In this document: piece after piece, positions 25,227 through 32,305 of the stretch | Numbering within the stretch: position 1 is the stretch's first letter | How the letters are laid out: the number at the start of each line of letters is the position of its first letter | Source of the DNA: Deltaproteobacteria bacterium | Lineage (GTDB): Bacteria; Myxococcota_A; UBA9160 | Assembly: GCA_020849175.1 (NCBI GenBank) | Contig: JADLGR010000302.1 | Location: 1 to 32,305 of the forward strand | Reading direction: 5' to 3' | Length of the DNA: 32,305 nt | The notes under the pieces: generated by a model | What the model saw: only the letters and a program-made list of their open reading frames with translations | Told to the model about the DNA's origin: nothing | Database searches by the model: none | Program-made: the position numbers and the translations under genes

Positions 25227-27929
25227 TCAGTGCGCCTCGCGCCAGGATCGTCCCACGCCGGCCTCGACCAGAAGGGGTACCCGGAGCGCGAGGATCTCCT
25301 GCATGCAGCGCGGCACCTCGTCGCGCACCCGGTCGAGCTCGGCCTCGGGCACCTCGAGCACGAGCTCGTCGTGGACCTGCAGGATCATCCGGCTCCGCAG
25401 TCCCGCGCCGCCAAGGAGCGCGTCGACCTCGACCATCGCCTTCTTGATCAGGTCGGCCGCCGTACCCTGGATCACCGTGTTGACCGCCATGCGCTCGGCG
25501 GCGCTGCGGAGCGTTCGGTTGCGCGAGCGAAGGTCTGGAAGGTACCGGCGTCGTCCGAGGAGCGTGCGAACGAAGCCGTCGCGTGCTGCGGCTGTGATCG
25601 TCTCGTCGAGGAAGCGTCGTACGCCGCGATAGCGCTCGAAGTAGGCATCGATCATCGCCTGCGCTTCGCCGCTCGCGATCCCGAGCTGGCTCGCGAGACC
25701 GAAAGCGCTCGAGCCATAGACGATCCCGAAGTTCACGGCCTTGGCGCGTGCGCGCTCGTCGGCCGTGACGTCGGCCGGAGCCTTGCCCGCCACCTCGGCC
25801 CAGGTGCGGCGGTGGATGTCCTCACCGCGGCGGAAGGCGTCGATCAGGCTCTCGTCGCCCGAGTAGTGCGCGAGGATGCGCAGCTCGACTTGCGAGTAGT
25901 CGGCGGAGAGCAGACGGCAGCCCTCCGCCGGAATGAACGCCTCGCGAATTCGCGCACCCTCGGGCGTGCGGATGGGAATGTTCTGGACGTTCGGGTTCGT
26001 ACACGAGAGGCGCCCCGTCGCAGCGCCGGTTTGCACGAAGGTCGGATGGATGCGGCCCGTGGCGGGATGAACGAGCGGCGGGAGCGCGTCGACGTAGGTG
26101 CTCTTGAGCTTCGCGAGCCTGCGGTGCGCGAGGATCCGTGCGGGCAGCTCGTGCTGTGCGGCGAGCTGCTCGAGTACTTCTTCGTCCGTCGAGAAGCCCG
26201 TCTTCGTGCGCCGGCCGGCGGGGAGCTTCAGCTTCTCGAACAGGATGCGCTGGAGCTGCTTCGGCGACCCGATCTGGAAGCTCTCGCCCGCGAGCGTGTG
26301 GATCTCGGCCGCGATCCGCGTGAGGTCGCGCTCGTAGGTGACGGAGAGCTCCTTCAGCACGGACTCGTCGATGCGGATGCCGGTTCGCTCCATGCGCGAG
26401 AGAACGGCGGTGAGCGGAAGCTCGACCTGAGCGAACAGAGCGTCGAGCCCATCGCGCGTGAGGCGTTCGGCGAGCAGCGGCGCCAGCGCGTGCGCTGCGG
26501 CCGCCTGCTCGCCGGCCCAGTCCGTGAGCGCGCGCACGGGGACAAGCCCCGGGTCGAGCGCTTTCGCGCCGCGCCCCACGAGATCCTCCCACGAGCGAAG
26601 GCTTCGGCCGAGAAGGCGCGCTGCGAGCGACTCGACGCTGCGCGACGAGGCAGGATCGAGCAGGTATGCCGCGAGCTCGACGTCGAACGCGGGGGAAGGC
26701 AGCTCGGCGCCGCACTCGGCGAACAGGCTCTGCACGCGCTTCGACGCGGGTGCGGCCCACGGGCGCGCGCCGACACCCGAGAGGAGCGTCCCGAGCGTCC
26801 GTGCGACGTCCGTCGCGTCGCAACCCCCGTGTCCCGCCGGAACGTAGGCGGCTTCGGCGCCGCCGCGCGCGACCGCGAGCCCGAGCAGCTCCTCGCGAAG
26901 GACACCTTCGCCGCGGGCCACGGCGACGAGCGTCACGCGCGGCTCCTCGGCGAGCGAGCCCGCGAGCGACGCGAGCGCCGTGCGATCGCCGGCGATCGTC
27001 GTCGTGGTCTCGGTCTTCGCGGCCGCAGGAGCCGCGGGGACGCTGGAAGTCTTCGGATCGAGCGCCTGCAGCAGGCGTGTGAACTCGAGACGCTCGAAGA
27101 GCGCGCGAAGGCGCGCGAGATCCGGCTCTCGGCGAACGAGGTCGTCGATTCCGAGCGGAAGCGGGACCTCGCGGTCGAGCGCGGCGAGCTGCTTCGAGAG
27201 CCGTGCAGCCTCGGCGCCGGCCAGCAGCGCCTCGCGTGCGCGTTTTGCCGGCACCTCGTTCGCGTGCGCGAGCAACGACTCGACGCTTCCCCACTGGCGG
27301 ATCAGCTGCGACGCGCCCTTCTCGCCGATCCCCTTCACACCCGGGATGTTGTCACTCGGATCGCCCGCCAGTGCGCGCACGTCGAGAACCCGGTCCGGCG
27401 GCACACCGAAACGCTCCTCGACCTCGGCCGGCCCGTACCGGCGATCCTTCATGGTGTCGAGGAGCGTCACGCGATCGCTCACGAGCTGCATGAGGTCCTT
27501 GTCGGTCGAGACGATCGTGACGCGCAGCCCCTCTGGCGCCTTCGCCACCAGCGTCGCGATCACATCGTCGGCTTCGACGCCCGAAACCTGCAGCACCGGA
27601 ATTCGATAGGCGCCCGCCACCTCGTGTGCGAGCGGGATCTGCGCCGAGAGGTCCTCGGGCTGCGCTTCCCGCGTGGCCTTGTAGGCCGGGAACAGGCGCT
27701 CGCGAAAGCTCCCGCCCGGGGCATCGAAGACGACGACGACGTGATCGGGCGACTCGTCGCGCAGCACCTTCTGGAGCATCGTCACGAAGCCGTAGACCGA
27801 GCTCGTCGGCTGTCCGGACGAGTTGCGAAGCGGCGGAAGGGCGAAGAAGGCGCGATACAGCGTGTTGGCTGCGTCGATGATGACGAGCCGGGACGCTGTC
27901 CCGGCGGCTGCGGGCTTCGCGGGAGGCAC
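25227..27929 (-). CDS. polA: DNA polymerase I
   Basis: 5'-nuclease (LVIIDAANTLYRAFFAL...VSTDKDLMQLVSD), polymerase motifs LLSADYSQVELRILAHYSGD, RAKAVNFGIVYGSSAFGLA, ILQVHDELVLEVP. Confidence 0.97.
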   Translation of the reverse strand: MPPAKPAAAGTASRLVIIDAANTLYRAFFALPPLRNSSGQPTSSVYGFVTMLQKVLRDESPDHVVVVFDAPGGSFRERLFPAYKATREAQPEDLSAQIPLAHEVAGAYRIPVLQVSGVEADDVIATLVAKAPEGLRVTIVSTDKDLMQLVSDRVTLLDTMKDRRYGPAEVEERFGVPPDRVLDVRALAGDPSDNIPGVKGIGEKGASQLIRQWGSVESLLAHANEVPAKRAREALLAGAEAARLSKQLAALDREVPLPLGIDDLVRREPDLARLRALFERLEFTRLLQALDPKTSSVPAAPAAAKTETTTTIAGDRTALASLAGSLAEEPRVTLVAVARGEGVLREELLGLAVARGGAEAAYVPAGHGGCDATDVARTLGTLLSGVGARPWAAPASKRVQSLFAECGAELPSPAFDVELAAYLLDPASSRSVESLAARLLGRSLRSWEDLVGRGAKALDPGLVPVRALTDWAGEQAAAAHALAPLLAERLTRDGLDALFAQVELPLTAVLSRMERTGIRIDESVLKELSVTYERDLTRIAAEIHTLAGESFQIGSPKQLQRILFEKLKLPAGRRTKTGFSTDEEVLEQLAAQHELPARILAHRRLAKLKSTYVDALPPLVHPATGRIHPTFVQTGAATGRLSCTNPNVQNIPIRTPEGARIREAFIPAEGCRLLSADYSQVELRILAHYSGDESLIDAFRRGEDIHRRTWAEVAGKAPADVTADERARAKAVNFGIVYGSSAFGLASQLGIASGEAQAMIDAYFERYRGVRRFLDETITAAARDGFVRTLLGRRRYLPDLRSRNRTLRSAAERMAVNTVIQGTAADLIKKAMVEVDALLGGAGLRSRMILQVHDELVLEVPEAELDRVRDEVPRCMQEILALRVPLLVEAGVGRSWREAH

Positions 27930-27988
27930 GCGCAGACTATGACCCGGCCCGGCGTCTGGCGACAGGATCGGTTGCTAGGCTGCGGGCC

Positions 27989-28282
27989 GTGAGCACCCCT
28001 GTGAAGCGCAAAGCGGCTCCCGCCTTCCGCCCGACGATCTCGCTCGGCTTCGCGTATCTGGCGGCGTTCTTCCTGCTCTTCGCGCTCGCGCTCGCGCTTC
28101 CGGCGCTCTGGCCGCTGCTCGGGAGCACGGCTCCGGGCCCCGAGCTCCAGGAGCTCGCGCGAGAGACCGCGAGGGCCACCCTGCGACCACGCATCGGCCT
28201 CGCCTTCGCTCTCGCCGTGCTGGCGACCCTCGCCGGGACCTGGCTTCGCGTCCTGCCGGGGATGCCGAAGGACACGCCGTAG
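27989..28282 (+). CDS. small membrane protein, hypothetical
   Basis: 97 aa, two predicted TM segments (LGFAYLAAFFLLFALALALPALWPLL; IGLAFALAVLATLAGTWL); GTG start, divergent from polA. Confidence 0.6.
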   Translation: MSTPVKRKAAPAFRPTISLGFAYLAAFFLLFALALALPALWPLLGSTAPGPELQELARETARATLRPRIGLAFALAVLATLAGTWLRVLPGMPKDTP

Positions 28283-28317
28283 CCGGCGAGCGCCATCCGC
28301 TCCGTTCCTGAATTCCG

Positions 28318-28572
28318 CTAGAGCACGTGCGCCGGATGAACGCGCTTCTCCAGATAGCGCTCGATGTCGCCGATGGTTCGCATCCGCTCGACGTCCTCGT
28401 CGGGGACCTGGAGGTCGAAGCTCTCCTCGAAGGCCATCACGAGCTCGATCACGTCGAGCGAATCGGCGCCGAGGTCGTCTTGCAGATCGGCTTCGGGCGC
28501 GAGCTCGACTTCGTCAGCGCCGAGGTGGCGGAAGAGGATCTGATGGATCCGTTCACGAATATCGGGCGCCAT
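28318..28572 (-). CDS. acyl carrier protein
   Basis: 84 aa; DLQDDLGADSLDVIELVMAFEESFDLQVPDEDVERMRTIGDIERYLEKR (DSL phosphopantetheine site). Confidence 0.92.
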   Translation of the reverse strand: MAPDIRERIHQILFRHLGADEVELAPEADLQDDLGADSLDVIELVMAFEESFDLQVPDEDVERMRTIGDIERYLEKRVHPAHVL

Positions 28573-28686
28573 GCGGGGGCCTCCGCGGTCGGTCGGACGG
28601 CGCACACCGTCGGACTCCGCCCGGAAGTGAAAAAATGACCGTGAGTCAGAAAGCGAGGGAGAAGATCTCGAAATCGTGACGCGCTG

Positions 28687-29382
28687 TCAAGCCCGGCTCT
28701 TCGCAGGCGGCGCGAGGCCGCGCAGCACGAGCTCGATCGCGTCGTCGAAGACTCGGTCGAGCCGGCGCCGGCGCAGGCGCCGTCGCGAGGGCGCGTGCTC
28801 GCTCTGGATCAGGCCGTTTGCGAGCGTCCACAGGATGTTCGCGACCTCCCACGAATCGCAGTCTCGGAACGAGCCGTCGCGCACACCGCCCGCGATCACG
28901 TCGGCGAGAATGCGAAGACACCCCTCCCAGAGCTTCGTCACTTCTTCGACGACGACCGGCGGAATCTCTCCGATCACTGCCTGGTTCTCGAGAGCCCAGA
29001 AGATCGGGAAGTACTCGCGGTTGCGGATCCAGTGCTCGAAGTAGAAGCGTGCGGTGCGACGGACCTGCTCGGGGGGCGCGACGTCTCCCGTGACCGTGGC
29101 GCGCAGGCGATCCTCGAACAGCCGACCGTCCTGCGACAGGACAGCGACGTAGAGATCGGCCTTGCTCTCGAAGTACCGGTAGAGTGTTCCCTTCGCGACC
29201 TCGGCGCGCTCGGCCACCTCATCGAGGTTCGCCGTCATGAAGCCGTCCCGGAAGAACACCACGCGTGCCGACTCGAGAATGCGCGCACGGCACAGCGCCT
29301 TCTTCTCGGAGCGCCGCGGGCGTACGGCGGCACCGCTCGAACCGCGCTGCGGTCGCCTGCCGCCGGCGCTCCCCGCCGTCAC
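28687..29382 (-). CDS. TetR/AcrR family transcriptional regulator
   Basis: ILESARVVFFRDGFMTANLDEVAERAEVAKGTLYRYFESKADLYVAVL; GTG at 29382 overlaps the upstream stop (GTGA). Confidence 0.9.
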   Translation of the reverse strand: MTAGSAGGRRPQRGSSGAAVRPRRSEKKALCRARILESARVVFFRDGFMTANLDEVAERAEVAKGTLYRYFESKADLYVAVLSQDGRLFEDRLRATVTGDVAPPEQVRRTARFYFEHWIRNREYFPIFWALENQAVIGEIPPVVVEEVTKLWEGCLRILADVIAGGVRDGSFRDCDSWEVANILWTLANGLIQSEHAPSRRRLRRRRLDRVFDDAIELVLRGLAPPAKSRA

Positions 29383-29897
29383 GGCTTCATCTCTCGTGCG
29401 TAACGCGCAGCGAGCTCGACGTAGTGTCGCGCCTGCTCGCGCTGCCCTGCGCACTCGTCTTGCGTGAGCATTCGCACGACGCGAGCGGGCGTTCCCATCA
29501 CGACGGCGCCGGCCGGCACCTTCATGCCAGGCGGCACCACGGCCCCGGCGCCGACCAGCGCCCCCTCACCGACGTCCGAACCGTCGAGGACGATCGCGCC
29601 GATCCCGATGAGCGCTCCGTCGCCCACGCGACAGCCGTGAACCGTCGCGTGATGACCGATCGTGACGTCGTCGCCGATCAGCGCCGGAAAGCGATCGCGC
29701 GTCACATGGACGACGCACAGGTCCTGCACGTTCGACCGCGCACCGATCCGAACGCGGTGCACGTCCCCCCGCACGACCGTTCCGAACCACAGACTCGAGT
29801 GGGGGCCGACGTGGACGTCACCGCTCACGATCGCGCTCGGCGCGATCCACGCATCCGGATCGATCACAGGAGCGATGGCTCCGAGGGCCAGCCGCAT
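29379..29897 (-). CDS. gamma carbonic anhydrase family protein (LbH hexapeptide repeats)
   Basis: SLWFGTVVRGDVHRVRIGARSNVQDLCVVHVT...DDVTIGHHATVHGCRVGDGALIGIGAIVLDG; three His positions conserved. Confidence 0.92.
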   Translation of the reverse strand: MRLALGAIAPVIDPDAWIAPSAIVSGDVHVGPHSSLWFGTVVRGDVHRVRIGARSNVQDLCVVHVTRDRFPALIGDDVTIGHHATVHGCRVGDGALIGIGAIVLDGSDVGEGALVGAGAVVPPGMKVPAGAVVMGTPARVVRMLTQDECAGQREQARHYVELAARYAREMKP

Positions 29898-29925
29898 GGC
29901 TCGTTCCCCCGCGTCCGCTCGCTCG

Positions 29926-30885
29926 CTAGCCGCCGATCTCGTCGCTTCCCTCGTGGCGGTACGGCGCGAAGAGATCCGTCGCGAGATACCGCTCGCCGAA
30001 GCTCGGCAGGATCGTGACGATCAGCTTCTTCTGATTGCCGGGCTGCTTCGCGTAGCGAAGGGCTGCGCAGACCGCCGCGCCGGAGGAGATGCCGCACAGC
30101 AGCCCTTCCTCCTTTGCGAGTCGCCGCGCCATCTCGAACGACTCGTCGTTCGAGACGGTGATCACCTGGTCGATGAGCGAGCGATCGAGAACGTCCGGGA
30201 TGAAGCCCGCACCGAGACCCTGGATCTTGTGCGGGCCCGGAGCACCGCCCGAGAGCACGGCGCTCCCCTCGGGCTCGACGGCCACCGCCTGGAACGATGG
30301 CCGTCGCGGCTTGATCACCTGCGCAACGCCCGTGATCGTACCGCCCGTGCCGACGCCCGAGATGAGCGCATCGACCTTTCCGTCGGTGTCGCGCCAGATC
30401 TCCTCGGCCGTGGTCTTGCGATGGATCTCGGGGTTCGCCGGGTTTCGGAACTGCTGGAGGATGAACGAGTCGGGGATCTCCGCCGCGAGCTGGTTCGCCT
30501 TCTCGATGGCGCCGCGCATCCCCTTGGGTCCTTCGGTGAGCACGAGCTTCGCGCCGAACGCGCGCAGCACCACACGGCGCTCGGGGCTCATCGTCTCCGG
30601 CATGACGAGAATGCAGGCATACCCCCGAACGGCCGCAACGAACGCCATCGCGATTCCGGTATTGCCGCTCGTCGGCTCGATCAGCACGGTCTTGCCGGGT
30701 CGGATCTGTCCGGCGCGCTCGGCCGCATCGATCATCGAGAGGCCGATGCGATCCTTCACGCTGCTCGCCGGGTTCTGGCCTTCGAGCTTGGCGACGATCT
30801 CGGCGTCGACACCTGCGGTCACGCGGTTGAGGCGTACGAGGGGCGTGTTGCCGATCAGTTCCGTGACGTCATGTGCGATCTTCAT
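29926..30885 (-). CDS. cysK: cysteine synthase A (O-acetylserine sulfhydrylase)
   Basis: [17 protein letters not shown]...[18 protein letters not shown]...[18 protein letters not shown]...[14 protein letters not shown]...GISSGAAV. Confidence 0.95.
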   Translation of the reverse strand: MKIAHDVTELIGNTPLVRLNRVTAGVDAEIVAKLEGQNPASSVKDRIGLSMIDAAERAGQIRPGKTVLIEPTSGNTGIAMAFVAAVRGYACILVMPETMSPERRVVLRAFGAKLVLTEGPKGMRGAIEKANQLAAEIPDSFILQQFRNPANPEIHRKTTAEEIWRDTDGKVDALISGVGTGGTITGVAQVIKPRRPSFQAVAVEPEGSAVLSGGAPGPHKIQGLGAGFIPDVLDRSLIDQVITVSNDESFEMARRLAKEEGLLCGISSGAAVCAALRYAKQPGNQKKLIVTILPSFGERYLATDLFAPYRHEGSDEIGG

Positions 30886-30928
30886 GGGGCCTCCTGCCCT
30901 GCCAAGCTAGCGCGGCACGGTGCCCGGG

Positions 30929-31936
30929 TCATGGCGGGGCGTCGCCGACGACCTCCTCGATCACGACCGTCGCGTAGCTTCCGGCGGCGAGCGTGAAGCG
31001 AAGCCGAACGTCGTCGCCGTCGATGGCGACGCTCGTCTCCGCCGGGAACATGCGGAGCGACCGCCGGGTTCCTCGGAGCGGAACGCCGGGGATGCGCGGC
31101 CTCACGGCGGCCGGGTCGAGGCCACAGGCCGCCAGCGCTGCTCGCTCGCGGGCCGCGGGCGCGCCACCGGGATCGATGGTCTTCGCGCCGAAGATGGGCC
31201 CGGTCGCGCTCACCTCGCCGCGAAGGGCGCGAGGCGCCTCCACCGCTGCGTCGTCGACCCGGAACAGCCCTCCCGACGCGTGGACGACCGCAACGTCGCC
31301 GTCCTCGAGGCCGTCGAGAGGCGTCTCGCGCAGTCGGAGCGCCTCGTTGAAGACGGCCGCCTGAAGTGCGGACACCGCGAAGCGAACCGTCCGCCGGTCC
31401 GCAGCGGGTCCGCTCCCGGCGGGCTTCTCGCCGCGCAGCGCCGCGAGTCCCACCGCGACGTTGCCCCCACCCCTTCCGAAGCGCTGCGCACCGAAGCGGT
31501 TCGGCAGCCCGCGCCGCGCCGCGTCGGCGAGCCGCCCATCGACCTGTTCTGCGCGAGCGCTTCCGACACCGCGCAGCGTGATCTCGAAGCGGTTGCCTCG
31601 CAAGTGCCCCGTCCGCAGCTTGTGGGGGTGGCGCGCCGCGGCCAGCACACGCGCTCCGGGCAGCGCGAGATCGAGCGCGCGCTCCGGGTCGAGGTCCGGC
31701 ACCGAGAACCACTGTCGCGTCACGGCGATGCGGTCCTTTCGGCCGGCGTAGCCGACGTCGCGGGGCGCGACATTCGCAGCGCGCGCGAGCGCGCGCGCCA
31801 CCTCCTCGGTGTTGCGCAGGCGCTTCTCGACCCACACGAACGTGTGTCCGCCGTCGCCGGACGGAGCGTAGAGCGGGATCTCCTCGACGACGAAGTCCTC
31901 GGGAGCGCCACGCGGTACTCCGACGTCGGTGATCAC
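30929..31936 (-). CDS. truD: tRNA pseudouridine(13) synthase TruD
   Basis: EDFVVEEIPLYAPSGDGGHTFVWVEKR...VGYAGRKDRIAVTRQWFSV...HPHKLRTGHLRGNRFEITLRG. Confidence 0.93.
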   Translation of the reverse strand: MITDVGVPRGAPEDFVVEEIPLYAPSGDGGHTFVWVEKRLRNTEEVARALARAANVAPRDVGYAGRKDRIAVTRQWFSVPDLDPERALDLALPGARVLAAARHPHKLRTGHLRGNRFEITLRGVGSARAEQVDGRLADAARRGLPNRFGAQRFGRGGGNVAVGLAALRGEKPAGSGPAADRRTVRFAVSALQAAVFNEALRLRETPLDGLEDGDVAVVHASGGLFRVDDAAVEAPRALRGEVSATGPIFGAKTIDPGGAPAARERAALAACGLDPAAVRPRIPGVPLRGTRRSLRMFPAETSVAIDGDDVRLRFTLAAGSYATVVIEEVVGDAPP

Positions 31937-32305
31937 GCGCGGGCTGCGAGCTCGCGAGCCCCCTCGATCCGCTCGCGCACGGCATCGTGCAGCTCCTGCG
32001 TGAGCGCATCGCGATCCTCGAGGCTTCGATGCCGGGTCTCGATCGGCTTGCCGATCGAGACCGCAACCGTTCCCGACCGCTTCACCTCGTAGCCGGGAGG
32101 CAGGATCTCGAACGAGCCGTGGACCCCGATCGGCACCAGCGGCATGCCGGTCTTGAGCGCGAAGACCGCTGCGCCCTTCTTGAATGGACGCAACCTGGCG
32201 TCGGTACTGCGCGATCCTTCGGCGAAGAACAGCACGGAGACGTTCTCGATCAGCGCCATCCCGTGCTCGTCGAGCCGACCGATGTCGCCTCGCGTGTCGG
32301 ACCGG
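31933..32305 (-). CDS. lysophospholipid acyltransferase (PlsC-like), partial; extends beyond the right edge of the window
   Basis: RSDTRGDIGRLDEHGMALIENVSVLFFAEGSRSTDARLRPFKKGAAVFALKTGMPLVPIGVHGS; ATGA overlap with truD. Confidence 0.88.
   Translation of the reverse strand, partial: RSDTRGDIGRLDEHGMALIENVSVLFFAEGSRSTDARLRPFKKGAAVFALKTGMPLVPIGVHGSFEILPPGYEVKRSGTVAVSIGKPIETRHRSLEDRDALTQELHDAVRERIEGARELAARA

Noticed and set aside
25071-27992. 973-aa plus-strand ORF
   Set aside because: Antisense to polA, which has all polymerase motifs; no recognisable domains.
1-32305. CRISPR arrays, transposases, integrases, prophage genes
   Set aside because: No direct-repeat arrays, DDE/integrase motifs or phage structural genes were seen; the window looks like ordinary chromosomal housekeeping/accessory genes.

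Overview
High-GC bacterial chromosomal segment (gene-dense, deltaproteobacteria-like by general character; the taxonomic guess is weak). I support about 29 protein-coding genes and see no rRNA, tRNA, CRISPR array or mobile element. Recognisable content: a LuxR-type regulator plus a B12-binding-like protein; an EEP-family lipoprotein with TSP3-like repeats; a Kef/CPA2 antiporter with USP domains; a beta-lactamase-family hydrolase; an enolase-superfamily/GNAT fusion; acyltransferase-3; PAP2; a YbbN-like thioredoxin-TPR protein; a PEP-CTERM protein with a terminator; an SDR; two tandem HupE/UreJ-like proteins; an orphan Hpt protein; DAHP synthase; a TetR-MFP-RND efflux operon; SelD; an ECF sigma/anti-sigma/secreted-protein module; PolA; ACP; and a PlsC-TruD-CysK-gammaCA-TetR cluster. 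The strongest hidden signal is selD on the minus strand. The supplied ORF track truncates it at 23099, but the true gene appears to run 23213..22170 through an in-frame TGA (23171-23169) at the catalytic Cys/Sec position (...LTELAPGGG-U-ARKLAAPDL...). A hairpin with a GGUCG apical loop sits where a bacterial SECIS is expected. Selenophosphate synthetase is therefore most likely itself a selenoprotein, which implies the organism decodes UGA as Sec. Other items worth a look are the enolase-GNAT fusion with atypical catalytic positions, the B12-like domain lacking its usual His, and the structured leader upstream of selD. All calls were made by reading the sequence; no database searches were run.
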